Of a stretch of DNA of 64,000 bases, positions 16,511-25,255 are shown piece after piece. The position numbers were made by a program, and so were the translations under genes. Origin of the DNA: an uncultured Chryseobacterium sp. (GTDB taxonomy: Bacteria > Bacteroidota > Bacteroidia > Flavobacteriales > Weeksellaceae); contig CAJYWN010000002.1 in NCBI GenBank assembly GCA_913778275.1, positions 139,657 to 203,656 of the forward strand, in the 5' to 3' direction. Each line of letters begins with the position of its first letter. Positions within the stretch are counted from its first letter, which is position 1. The notes beneath the pieces were generated by a model. That model did not search any database. It saw only the letters and a program-made list of their open reading frames with translations, and was not told where the DNA came from.

Positions 16511-19500
16511 TTAAGGAAGATTATTTTTGATGCTCTGCATGGAGATCTGGGCAATGACCTTTCTCGGATCATCATCTGTGGTCAGCTGCAGATTGCCGTC
16601 TTTGATGTCAATATTTTCAACAAAGCGGTGTGCCCCCGAACTTAACTGCGCATCCGTTATGGCAAACTCAGGCGAGGTAACCACTTCTTCCGGATTCTCA
16701 AACTCCAGTGGATTTTCTGCACTGAACGGCAATGCGGTTGTTGTTTTCAGTCCGGCAGAACCTTCCTGAAGTATCGTAAGGGTAGTAGGAAGTTTGGTAA
16801 TCCACGGTTTTCCCTGCTTGATTCCTACCGGTTCTCTCATTTCATCGACAATACTCATATACATTGGGTCCCCAATTACAGGAACTTCTTCTCCGTTCCA
16901 GATTTTTCCGGTACTCAGGAAGAATTGGAGAGCATCTTCAAATCCCGGTCTTACCGTAACGATGACTCTCGCCATACCGGACTGTAAAAAGCTTCTGAAT
17001 AACGGATCTACGCTTTCCGAAATATACATTTCCTGCCAGTGTTTTCTGTTGGCCCAGTAATAAGGATAGAAATTATAGCTCATAATATTCCATTCAAAAG
17101 CCTGTTCCATGAATTTGGCTAAAGCAGTGTATTGATCGAGATTCTCATTTAAGAATACCTGGAAGTTTTCCATTTTATCACCATCGGTAAAGTTTTGTCC
17201 GATGGTATTGGGAGAAAGATAATCCTGTAACAAATAGGCAATACAGTTATGCTTTAGCACATCATTCTCCATGTAACGGTAAAAATTGCCCATTTTATCC
17301 TTGGCTTCTGCTTCTTTCTCTTTCTGTTCTTCATCCAGGCGTTTCTGTTCTTCTTTAAATTTCTCATATGCTTCTTTATAAGCTTCGATGATGGCGTTGA
17401 AGTTTTCGGTCTGCCACGCCAGAACATTGGCATCATTCGGAACGCATGGGAATTTTAAGGCGATATTAAATCCGCCGATATTTTTCCCGGATACCCTGTA
17501 GTTGAAGACTCCGGTAAGATTGAGTCCGCTTACCCCTTCCGTACCATTGAGTGTCTGATTGTGGGTTTCCTTATAATAATTTGCTCCTTTCAGATTCCCG
17601 AAAGATAAATAAGCGGGTAAAATATAATTTCCCTGCCAGAAACCTGATCTGTTTCTCTGTTTATTGTATGCCCAAACAATGGTTGCGGTGGTAGCTTTGT
17701 ATCCGTCCGGAATCTCCAGATTCGCATCGAAGAATGTGCCTTCTCCTTCTGTCTGAGGGCTTCCGTTGGCATTGAGAATAATCTCTTTGCCGGGCATTTC
17801 GTCTGTAAGCGTTACTCCGTAAATATCCGCCCAATATTGCAGTAAGGTTTTTGTGGCTGCTTTCGGGTTTGGCATCGTGTAAGGAGCCGTTGCTTTTCTG
17901 GGATCTACCGGCGCAGTAAGCACATCTGCTTTTGCTACAGCCAGGGCGAGTCTGTGCAATCTTGCGGGTTCAGGGATCATAAATTCAAACATGGTGCGCT
18001 TTCCGTAATTGTAGATCTGGTTCTTGTATTTCATATCTACCCACCGGTAAACGCCTACAACATGCTTGTCGCCGTTTCTGTTATCGAAGCCGTGAGCATT
18101 ATTTTCTTCAAATTCTTCAATAATTTTTTCAATCCTTTCTTCTGCAATTTTAGTAAGCAATCTGTCGGTTGCTTTATTGGTGATTTCCTGCGATTGCGTT
18201 ATCGCCTGTCTCACACTGTTTTCTTTAGCATTATGAGTGGCTAGGCTTCCTCCGGCTTCAAATCTTCCGTAAACTTCCGAATCTTTACTCCAGTTTGCGT
18301 ATGCCTGTGCGCTGGTATCTTTCATGATAACATTAGCAACTTCCGACTGCATATCGTGTCTTGTTGTGCTGGTTGTATCATTAAGGGTTTCACGCTCTGT
18401 AGCTTTAGAAGCGGTGGTTTGAATTTCGCTTTTTCTGAGTTTTCTGGTAGACTTTTGCCTGAATTCCCTTGCCATGATATTTTCAATATGCGTAACATCT
18501 CCCGGAACATAAGCGTGGGTACTCTGTACTACTTTCATGTATTCGGCAATTCCCAATCTTTTCAGTCCGAACAGTTTTCTTCCGGCTGATACCACTTCCG
18601 GTTCTTCTCCTCTCGGATCTTCTTTGCCCGGTTTTAATGTAAGTAATCCTGTCTGTATCTCATTATTAGGAATTTTAAGCAGTTCCAGATACGCTTCTCT
18701 TCCGTTGCTGAAGTAAATATCAATTCGAATTTTGCTTATTGATGAAAATTTATTGACCATTACTGCAGGGAAACTGATCATTCCGTTAAGAACATCAATA
18801 TTTGCCAATGTTTCTTCATGATATCCCGTATTCGATTCCAATATAATTTTTGCATTGGCAACATTCCAGGAATTATCCTGCACTTCAAAAGAGAAATTGA
18901 TAAATCCGTTATCCTGAACGAAGGCAGATCTTCTCCAGACCGGTAAAAGGCTGTATGCCAAATGTGTTCTTGTTAAAGAGTTTCCAACCGGAATTAATGC
19001 TCCTCCTAAATTTGCATATTGAGTCTGCTCCAAAATGGTATTGTCAAGGGCAGACTGAGTTTCCTGTGAAATATGGTTTTGTACCTGATCAATCAGATCT
19101 TCAAAGGTTTGATAGCTGTCGTCGATCTGTAGAACTTGTGTTCCTATTCTCAGTTCGGAGTCTGAAACTACTTCTGCTTTTGCTGTTGACGGTATTTGAG
19201 AGTAAAACAGCTCACCCATTTCCTGAGAAGCAAAAAGGGTCATAAACAGTTCGAATGACTCAGGAGACAATTTTTTCTGAAGATCTGAAATAGTAATCTC
19301 ACTTTGATACGAAAACTCAAACGGCGGAACTTCAAGCTCTTTCAATCTTTCATGTAAACGTATCAGCTCTTCTTCGGATCCTTTGTGTTCCGTTAAATAG
19401 TTGATTTCTTCAAAAACTTTTTCATATTCTTCTTTTTGAGACCGATATCTCTCTGTGTATTCATTGTAAGCGCCTTGGTAAGCTTTTGCTTTGGAATTAT

Positions 19501-20272
19501 GATATGCTTTCTGGATCTTTTCCAGTTCCGAATTCAGTTTTTCAAGCTGTTCTTTTTTAAGGAGCGCCTGAGTTACTGCTAAATCTCTTTGGGCATCAGC
19601 TTTTATTCTTTCCTGTGTTTTATTTGAAAGTGCTGATGTTCCGGATGAAGCCATTTTCGAGGCTAATGAAGATCCTGATATTTCTTCTTTTACGAAAAGT
19701 TCTTTTGGCATTACTACTTTGGCATCCAGTGCTTTTGCCACTAAATCGTTTCCGTTGATTTTTTCCAGTTCTTCGGTTAAAGAAAGGGTCTGCGCGTAGC
19801 CTACATGCAAAGCTTTTAAAATATGAACCAGCGCTTCTTTAGCATAAAAATCTTTTTGGGTAACGACCTGAAAAATCAGATTGTCCCACAATTTTTCAAA
19901 TTCGGTCTGTCCTGAAGAATAGGCATCTTTTGTCCGGGTAAGTTCCGCGGCGGAGAGTGTTTCCTTTTTGGTTATTTTTCTGCCTATTTTCAGCAGGCCT
20001 GCATATGGGCTGTTTTCAAGATCTTTTTCTGTGTAAGGGGAAAGGAAAGATTTACATTGATTTTCCAATGCCTGAATTTTTGAAATTCCGGATCTGTTTT
20101 TCACGGCCTGATCAAAGGCATTATTTAAAACAGGTCTGTGGATAAATCCTAAATTTTCTTTATTTGTTTCGGTAAGCTGAGGGTTTCTCATGCTTATGAA
20201 TCTGAATAATGTTTGAGAGGTGTTCTGAGTAGTAGTATTGCCTGTATTGGCCGTTCTGTCATTTGTGGACAT
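16511..20272 (-). CDS. 1253-residue protein of toxin locus, family unknown
   Basis: No Sec signal and no clear membrane span. Seen in order: a Thr/Asn-rich start (1-20), a helical domain (about 40-200), predicted coiled coil (215-315), a mixed domain with beta-rich segments (320-560), a striking block YVPGDVTHIENIMAREF (588-604) followed by a Ser/Thr-rich helix, helical 690-725, and a beta-rich region (735-945) with ANLEIPDGYKATTATIVWAYN. A second charged coiled coil (955-995) and a C-terminal Trp/Tyr-rich domain (MSYNFYPYYWANRKHWQEM) with VIVTVRPGFEDALQFFL close the protein. I do not recognise a named family. I have a weak memory of similar motifs in other large uncharacterised bacterial proteins. 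As first gene of the toxin operon it may carry or deliver the toxin. That is inference. Confidence 0.7.
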   Translation of the reverse strand: MSTNDRTANTGNTTTQNTSQTLFRFISMRNPQLTETNKENLGFIHRPVLNNAFDQAVKNRSGISKIQALENQCKSFLSPYTEKDLENSPYAGLLKIGRKITKKETLSAAELTRTKDAYSSGQTEFEKLWDNLIFQVVTQKDFYAKEALVHILKALHVGYAQTLSLTEELEKINGNDLVAKALDAKVVMPKELFVKEEISGSSLASKMASSGTSALSNKTQERIKADAQRDLAVTQALLKKEQLEKLNSELEKIQKAYHNSKAKAYQGAYNEYTERYRSQKEEYEKVFEEINYLTEHKGSEEELIRLHERLKELEVPPFEFSYQSEITISDLQKKLSPESFELFMTLFASQEMGELFYSQIPSTAKAEVVSDSELRIGTQVLQIDDSYQTFEDLIDQVQNHISQETQSALDNTILEQTQYANLGGALIPVGNSLTRTHLAYSLLPVWRRSAFVQDNGFINFSFEVQDNSWNVANAKIILESNTGYHEETLANIDVLNGMISFPAVMVNKFSSISKIRIDIYFSNGREAYLELLKIPNNEIQTGLLTLKPGKEDPRGEEPEVVSAGRKLFGLKRLGIAEYMKVVQSTHAYVPGDVTHIENIMAREFRQKSTRKLRKSEIQTTASKATERETLNDTTSTTRHDMQSEVANVIMKDTSAQAYANWSKDSEVYGRFEAGGSLATHNAKENSVRQAITQSQEITNKATDRLLTKIAEERIEKIIEEFEENNAHGFDNRNGDKHVVGVYRWVDMKYKNQIYNYGKRTMFEFMIPEPARLHRLALAVAKADVLTAPVDPRKATAPYTMPNPKAATKTLLQYWADIYGVTLTDEMPGKEIILNANGSPQTEGEGTFFDANLEIPDGYKATTATIVWAYNKQRNRSGFWQGNYILPAYLSFGNLKGANYYKETHNQTLNGTEGVSGLNLTGVFNYRVSGKNIGGFNIALKFPCVPNDANVLAWQTENFNAIIEAYKEAYEKFKEEQKRLDEEQKEKEAEAKDKMGNFYRYMENDVLKHNCIAYLLQDYLSPNTIGQNFTDGDKMENFQVFLNENLDQYTALAKFMEQAFEWNIMSYNFYPYYWANRKHWQEMYISESVDPLFRSFLQSGMARVIVTVRPGFEDALQFFLSTGKIWNGEEVPVIGDPMYMSIVDEMREPVGIKQGKPWITKLPTTLTILQEGSAGLKTTTALPFSAENPLEFENPEEVVTSPEFAITDAQLSSGAHRFVENIDIKDGNLQLTTDDDPRKVIAQISMQSIKNNLP

Positions 20273-20713
20273 TTTTTTGTAATTTTGTTTTGCTAGTTAA
20301 GGTTAAGATTTGAAGTCTCTTTTTATGAGAGTCACTTCAGGTTTTAGCCTTATTTTTTTAGGTGGTCTTCAGGCTAATCTATATCCACCTGAAGTTTTAA
20401 AATCCTGTTTCATTTTTTGTGTTTTTCTTACGGCAAATATCCATCAGGGAAGCGACAGAACACGTCGTGTTAAAATTTAATCAATAAAAATCAATGAAAT
20501 TTTTAAATATTTAAAAGGAAATTCCAGAGAGTGGGATAGGTTTACAGGTATAAATTGAATGGTACTTCGTTAAATATTGAAATGTTTTCACTCACATTAT
20601 CCGATACATTTTGATAAATTTCATGGAAACAAAACTTTATCTTTGCATGTTGCTTTTAAATAAGTGAGAAGCGTTCGGCAGATCAAGTGAATTAAAAACA
20701 AAATGATCATACA
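20273..20713. other. divergent control region, toxin operon and KirBac gene
   Basis: 441 bases without a gene. The toxin-side part holds nested inverted repeats: ACTTCAGGT (20334-20342) with ACCTGAAGT (20387-20395), AGCCT (20346-20350) with AGGCT (20371-20375), and AGGTGG (20360-20365) with CCACCT (20385-20390). Not all of these can pair at once, so alternative folds of a leader are possible. AACACGTCGTGTT (20459-20471) is an odd-centred palindrome that could be an operator. A rightward -7 element lies at 20638. The remainder is AT-rich with nothing else seen. Confidence 0.5.
20638..20645 (+). promoter_or_regulatory. Bacteroidetes -7 box of the KirBac operon
   Basis: TATCTTTG matches TAnnTTTG. 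A TTTG lies at 20610-20613, but the 24-nt spacing is longer than the usual 19-21. Start codon 69 nt downstream. Confidence 0.5.
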
Positions 20714-21685
20714 ATGGCAAGAGAATTCAGACAACAGATTCGCCAGAAAAATACGGATAACAGTGGTTTCGGGGATAATGCATCCGGAAGGTTTATCAAT
20801 AAAGACGGTCTTCCGAATGTCAACAGAAAAGGGGTAAATATTTTCAATCGCTTCAGCTGGTATCACACCATGCTGGAACTTTCAACTTTTAATTTCCTTT
20901 CTTATCTGGTGATTGCATATGTTCTCGTCAATCTGTTTTTTGCATTTATTTATTATCTTATTGGTGTAGAGCACCTCACGGGAATTGATAAAAGTGATCC
21001 GGTAAACGAATTTATTGATGTTTTTTTCTTCAGCTCACAGACCTTTACGACCGTAGGATACGGAAGGATAGCGCCTGTAGGCTTCATGGCGAGTCTGGTG
21101 GCTACCTTTGAAGCTTTCCTCGGATTGCTTACCTTTGCCATTGCAACCGGACTTTTTTACGGAAGATTTTCCAGGCCAAGAGCATACCTGAAATTTTCAG
21201 ATATCGCGTTGATCGCTCCATTTAAGGATAAAACAGCGCTGATGTTCAGGCTTGCTCCTTATAAAAATAATTCTTTAACGGATGCCGAGGTAACGATTTC
21301 GGCAGCAATTGAAGTTATTGAAAACAGTGTAAAGAAAAGTAATTTTTATACGCTGAAAACAAGGCTTAACAGAATCAATACTTTGGCACTAAACTGGACG
21401 GTTGTTCATGAAATTGATGAAGACTCTCCTTTTTTCGGATTTTCTGATGAAGATTTTAAAAATACGGATATTGAAATTATCGTCCATGTCCGGGCATTTG
21501 ACGAGGTGTTTTCCAATACGGTAGTACAGCGTACTTCCTATGTTTCGGAAGAAATTGTTTACGGCGCCAAATTTATCCCGATGTATTATCCCGATAAGGA
21601 AAACCTTTCAACAGTCCTGAATCTGGATAAAATCAACCATTATCAACCAGCAGATCTTCCGGTATATCAGGAAGAGAATGAATAA
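20714..21685 (+). CDS. inward-rectifier-type potassium channel (KirBac)
   Basis: 323 residues. Two membrane spans (about 60-85 and 122-150) flank a pore helix and the selectivity filter TVGYG at 113-117, preceded by SSQTFT. The C-terminal half is the cytoplasmic immunoglobulin-like Kir domain (RPRAYLKFSDIALIAPF; LNRINTLALNWTVVHEID). It forms a tetrameric K+ channel in the inner membrane. The N-terminal 45 residues are basic and presumably include the slide helix. The stop overlaps the next start by one base, coupling it to the YkgJ-like gene. It is divergent from the toxin operon. Confidence 0.92.
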   Translation: MAREFRQQIRQKNTDNSGFGDNASGRFINKDGLPNVNRKGVNIFNRFSWYHTMLELSTFNFLSYLVIAYVLVNLFFAFIYYLIGVEHLTGIDKSDPVNEFIDVFFFSSQTFTTVGYGRIAPVGFMASLVATFEAFLGLLTFAIATGLFYGRFSRPRAYLKFSDIALIAPFKDKTALMFRLAPYKNNSLTDAEVTISAAIEVIENSVKKSNFYTLKTRLNRINTLALNWTVVHEIDEDSPFFGFSDEDFKNTDIEIIVHVRAFDEVFSNTVVQRTSYVSEEIVYGAKFIPMYYPDKENLSTVLNLDKINHYQPADLPVYQEENE

Positions 21686-22173
21686 TGAATTTAGAACTTT
21701 ACAGAAAGCAGGCTTTACAAAAGCAGAAAGACCATAAGAAATTCCTGGACGGTATCAAGAAAAAACCGCCTAAGAATCTTGATTTTGTGGTTCAGGAAAC
21801 ACATGATGAAGTTTTTGCAAATATAGACTGTCTGCAGTGCGCCAATTGCTGCAAGACGACAGGCCCTCTTTATACGGAAAAGGATATTGAAAGGATTGCC
21901 AAACATCTTCGGATGAAGCCCGCCGATTTTGAAGCTAAATATCTCCGGGTTGACGAAGACAATGATAAAGTGCTGCAGCATTTGCCCTGCTTCTTTTTAA
22001 ACAGTGACAATACCTGCTCCATCTATGAGGTGCGTCCTAAAGCCTGTAGGGAATATCCGCATACAGACCGGAAAAAGATTTACCAGATCAATAACCTCAC
22101 CATGAAAAATACCCTTATTTGCCCTGCTGCGTATGAGTTTGTAGAGCGCATTATGAAAAATTTGGCAAAATAG
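21685..22173 (+). CDS. YkgJ-type cysteine cluster protein
   Basis: 162 residues, cytoplasmic. The cysteine pattern of the Zn/Fe-chelating YkgJ (CxxCxxCC) family is clear: CLQCANCC near residue 50, then LPCFFLNSDNTCSIYEVRP and KACREYPH, typical of a metal- or Fe-S-binding fold. The reaction is unknown. It overlaps the KirBac gene by one base (TAATG), so the two are co-translated, although no functional link is known to me. Confidence 0.85.
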   Translation: MNLELYRKQALQKQKDHKKFLDGIKKKPPKNLDFVVQETHDEVFANIDCLQCANCCKTTGPLYTEKDIERIAKHLRMKPADFEAKYLRVDEDNDKVLQHLPCFFLNSDNTCSIYEVRPKACREYPHTDRKKIYQINNLTMKNTLICPAAYEFVERIMKNLAK

Positions 22174-22298
22174 CATGTAATCCAAAATCATTCTTAAATA
22201 ATTATAAAGTACGTTAAATAAAGAGCTTGCGGATAATATTAGGCAAAATGATGACGTTTAAGTTAAACAACCATTTAATAAATAAAATATTAATTATT

Positions 22299-22646
22299 AT
22301 GAAGAAGTTAGTTTTAACAGCAGCGTTTACATTAGTCGGAGTAATCGCAGTATCAGCTCAGACGGACAGCACAAAACAAAACCCGTCTCAAACTCAAAAT
22401 CCTAATAACCAAACGACAACTCAGCCTCAACAGGGGACACAGGCTACTTCGGAGTGGGGAGCAAACTCTACCGGAACAGCCCAAACTCAAAATACCAACG
22501 CAGCTTCAACGACAGACGCGGCAGCAGCAACCACTGCAACTGATGCTTCAGCCAGTGTAAGTGCAGATCAAAATGCAGATGCTACCAAACCTAATGACGA
22601 AGCGACTAAAGAGGACAAGAAGTCTAAAAAGAAAAAGTCGAAGTAA
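22299..22646 (+). CDS. small secreted Gln/Thr/Ala-rich protein with Lys tail
   Basis: 115 residues from the ATG at 22299, chosen because MKKLVLTAAFTLVGVIAVSAQ is a clean signal peptide; the frame is open further upstream. The mature part is low complexity (QTQNPNNQTTTQPQQG; AASTTDAAAATTATDAS) and ends in a strongly basic tail (KEDKKSKKKKSK). It has the same architecture as the next gene, so the two are probably paralogues. The tail could bind nucleic acid or envelope polyanions. No family function is known to me. A strong terminator follows. Confidence 0.7.
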   Translation: MKKLVLTAAFTLVGVIAVSAQTDSTKQNPSQTQNPNNQTTTQPQQGTQATSEWGANSTGTAQTQNTNAASTTDAAAATTATDASASVSADQNADATKPNDEATKEDKKSKKKKSK

Positions 22647-22675
22647 GTATTTAAATTTAGTAAAGTAGAAATGGC

Positions 22676-22706
22676 ATCCCGGATATTTATGATCCGGGAT
22701 TTTTCT
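22676..22706 (+). terminator. intrinsic terminator
   Basis: ATCCCGGAT (22676-22684) and ATCCGGGAT (22692-22700) with a 7-nt loop, then TTTTTC. Ends the 22299-22646 gene. Confidence 0.85.
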
Positions 22707-22831
22707 TCAAAAGCTTATAATGTAATTTGTCTTAAATTGTTATAAATCAAGTTAAAACATTATATAGGTACACCACTTTGTATGATTATTGTACATTACA
22801 AAATACATTAACACCACTTAATCATTATATT

Positions 22832-23119
22832 ATGAAAAATTTAATTTTAGCGACAGCTTTCGCTATGTTTGGAACGGTCGCAGTATCGGCTCAAACCACT
22901 CCACAGAAGACCAAGACAGACACTGCAAGACCTGATACCACGAGAAGCAGAGATATGCAGAACGGTAACATGAACAACGGAAACAATGGAACCATGAATA
23001 ACAATGGAACGAACAATACCAATAACAATTGGGATAAATCTAAAACCGATACCGCCAGCTGGAAAAACAAAGACGCTACTACCGGCGACAGAAAAACAAA
23101 AAAGAAGAATAATAGATAA
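22832..23119 (+). CDS. small secreted Asn/Asp/Thr-rich protein with Lys tail
   Basis: 95 residues from the ATG at 22832 (signal MKNLILATAFAMFGTVAVSAQ). The mature region alternates Lys-Thr-Asp-Thr-Ala motifs (TKTDTARPDTTRSRD, KSKTDTASWKNKDATTGD) with an Asn/Gly/Met repeat (NGNMNNGNNGTMNNNG). It ends in a basic tail (KTKKKNNR). It is a likely paralogue of the preceding gene by signal sequence and tail. Codon use of the Asn repeat is coherent, so I treat it as real. Function unknown. Confidence 0.7.
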   Translation: MKNLILATAFAMFGTVAVSAQTTPQKTKTDTARPDTTRSRDMQNGNMNNGNNGTMNNNGTNNTNNNWDKSKTDTASWKNKDATTGDRKTKKKNNR

Positions 23120-23130
23120 TGCAACAACGA

Positions 23131-23158
23131 AATCCTGAAATTTTTCAGGATTTTTTAT
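23131..23158 (+). terminator. intrinsic terminator
   Basis: AATCCTGAA / TTCAGGATT stem (23131-23152) followed by TTTTTATTTT on the + strand. It overlaps the stop of the convergent DUF1801 gene. Confidence 0.8.
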
Positions 23159-23510
23159 TTTGAATTTCTTCTATTCTGAACTGAACTATTTTCCTGATGA
23201 GCTTTTCAGGAAGTTTATCATGTAGCGGGAATTGGACGGCGCCTTTCGAAAATTTGTAATTCAGATTTTTAAAATCATTTTCAAAATTCTTGATGCCTCC
23301 AGCTCCGGGATAAAAGCCAATATGCTTTTTATAACCCGCAAAATATACCAAAGCCTTATTTTTATATTTGAAAGCGGGCATCTGGTAGCCGATATATTCA
23401 TCAATTTCAGCATGTTGAGAACGAATGATTTTCCGTAATTCTTCTAATTTATCCTTTATTTGAGGAAAAAGGAGAATGTATTCATCAATATTTTCAAAAG
23501 TGTTTTTCAT
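23145..23510 (-). CDS. DUF1801 / YdhG-like protein
   Basis: 121 residues. Matches the small DUF1801 fold by IDEYIGYQMPAFKYKNKALVYFAGYKKHIGFYP and the closing FSKGAVQFPLHDKLPEKLI. Relatives include proteins called iron chaperones of Fra/YdhG type, but biochemical function in bacteria is unsettled. Cytoplasmic, monocistronic, convergent with the small secreted gene. Its stop lies inside the shared terminator stem. Confidence 0.8.
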   Translation of the reverse strand: MKNTFENIDEYILLFPQIKDKLEELRKIIRSQHAEIDEYIGYQMPAFKYKNKALVYFAGYKKHIGFYPGAGGIKNFENDFKNLNYKFSKGAVQFPLHDKLPEKLIRKIVQFRIEEIQNKKS

Positions 23511-23670
23511 ATTTAAAAGTAATGATTTCCCTGTAGTTTTTAAACAAAATGCTTAAAGTTTTCATACTGAGTTTGTAAGTACCGCAAATAAAAAAGCGCT
23601 GAATGATCAACGCTTTCTCCTTTCACTTTTTACTTTTATCCCATTTATAATCCCGGGAACAGGTTGTATG

Positions 23671-23699
23671 AAAAAAGGTCGGGAAATTTCCCAACCTTT
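23671..23699 (-). terminator. intrinsic terminator of gdhA
   Basis: AAAGGT-GGGAAATTTCCC-ACCTTT stem with one bulge, followed on the minus strand by TTTTTTC. Confidence 0.75.
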
Positions 23700-23705
23700 A
23701 TATTT

Positions 23706-25064
23706 TTATACGACTCCCTGAGCGAGCATTGCTTCTGCAACTTTCACGAAGCCGGCAATATTTGCCCCTTTCACGTAGTTTACATAGCCGTCTTCCTCTT
23801 TACCGTAATCTCTGCATGCTTTGTGGATTCCGATCATGATCTCTTTCAATCTGGCATCAACTTCCTCGGAAGTCCAGTTAAGACGGATAGAGTTCTGTGT
23901 CATTTCCAATCCGGAAGTTGCTACACCACCTGCGTTGGACGCTTTACCCGGAGAGAATAATACTTTATTATCAAGGAAATAATTGATAGCATCTAAAGTT
24001 GATGGCATATTGGCTGCCTCCGTTACACAAACACATCCGTTTTCAACAAGAAGTTTGGCATCGTCCAGATCAAGTTCATTCTGGGTAGCCGAAGGGATGG
24101 CAACATCACATTTTACTTCCCAAGGACGTTTTCCTGCAAAAAATTGCGCAGAAGGATATTTTTTAGCATAATCTTCAGCTCTGTTGTTTCCGGAAGATCT
24201 TAATTCTAATAAGTAATCGATTTTTTCGCCATCAATTCCGTCTTTATCATAAACATAACCGTCCGGTCCGGAGATGGTTACTACTTTTCCTCCAAGTTCT
24301 GATACTTTTTTGATTACTCCCCAAGCTACGTTGCCGAAACCTGAAACCGTTACGATTTTATCTTTAAATGTCTGTCCGATGGTTTTAAGCATTTGCTCTG
24401 CAAAGTATACCACACCATATCCTGTAGCTTCAGGACGGATCAAAGAACCACCGTAAGCAAGACCTTTACCGGTAAGTACCCCTGTAAATTCGTTTCTGAT
24501 TTTTTTATACTGTCCGAATAAATACCCGATTTCTCTGGCACCCACCCCGATATCTCCTGCAGGAACGTCGGTTTCCGGACCGATGTGTTTGCACATTTCC
24601 GTCATGAAAGCCTGGCAGAAACGCATTACCTCCATATCAGATTTTCCTTGCGGATCAAAGTCTGAACCTCCTTTTCCACCTCCCATAGGAAGTGTTGTAA
24701 GGGAGTTTTTGAATACCTGCTCAAATGCTAAGAATTTAAGAACCGAAAGATTTACGGTAGGGTGGAAACGGATTCCTCCTTTATAGGGCCCGATAGCAGA
24801 GTTCATCTGAATTCTGAACCCCCTGTTTACCTGGATTTCTCCCTTATCGTCAACCCACGGAACTCTAAAGATGATAATTCTTTCAGCTTCCGCCATTCTT
24901 TCAAGAAGTTTCATTCCCGTATATTCCTTCTTAGTCATAATAAACGGAATTACTGTAACAGCAACTTCTTTTACGGCTTGTAAAAATTCTGGCTCATTAG
25001 GATTTTTGGCCTCAATTTTTGCTATAAACTCTTGGATTTTCTGGTCAATATTATATTGTTCCAT
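23706..25064 (-). CDS. gdhA: NADP-type glutamate dehydrogenase
   Basis: 452 residues, the size of hexameric small-subunit glutamate dehydrogenases that reductively aminate 2-oxoglutarate with ammonium. Seen: KGGIRFHP and the active-site PMGGGKGGSDFDP block, VPAGDIGVGAREIGYL, the Rossmann VSGFGNVAWG, and the late VCVTEAANMPST and KASNAGGVATSGLEM. The NADPH preference is inferred from the close match to the assimilatory type. Monocistronic, with its own terminator. Confidence 0.95.
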   Translation of the reverse strand: MEQYNIDQKIQEFIAKIEAKNPNEPEFLQAVKEVAVTVIPFIMTKKEYTGMKLLERMAEAERIIIFRVPWVDDKGEIQVNRGFRIQMNSAIGPYKGGIRFHPTVNLSVLKFLAFEQVFKNSLTTLPMGGGKGGSDFDPQGKSDMEVMRFCQAFMTEMCKHIGPETDVPAGDIGVGAREIGYLFGQYKKIRNEFTGVLTGKGLAYGGSLIRPEATGYGVVYFAEQMLKTIGQTFKDKIVTVSGFGNVAWGVIKKVSELGGKVVTISGPDGYVYDKDGIDGEKIDYLLELRSSGNNRAEDYAKKYPSAQFFAGKRPWEVKCDVAIPSATQNELDLDDAKLLVENGCVCVTEAANMPSTLDAINYFLDNKVLFSPGKASNAGGVATSGLEMTQNSIRLNWTSEEVDARLKEIMIGIHKACRDYGKEEDGYVNYVKGANIAGFVKVAEAMLAQGVV

Positions 25065-25091
25065 ATATTAGGGTTGAAATATTATTGCCAA

Positions 25092-25099
25092 CAAATTTA
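25092..25099 (-). promoter_or_regulatory. -7 box upstream of gdhA
   Basis: TAAATTTG on the minus strand (CAAATTTA on +), 28 nt before the gdhA ATG. No good -33 TTTG at the expected distance. Confidence 0.5.
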
Positions 25100-25255
25100 A
25101 TTTTTTTTTCAAGATTCACAACACCTTAATGAATGATTGTTGAAAGTTTAATAATATAAATGGTTAATATTATTAAGTCGATAATTTAGGCGTTAATTTT
25201 ATTAAAAATTAAATGTTATGTTTAAAATAATGCAATATTAAGAAATGGTTAAATC

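Noticed and set aside
20714..20734. KirBac start MAREFRQ is identical to a stretch (residues 600-606) of the 1253-residue protein on the other strand
   Set aside because: Seven-residue match in unrelated folds with no surrounding similarity; taken as chance.
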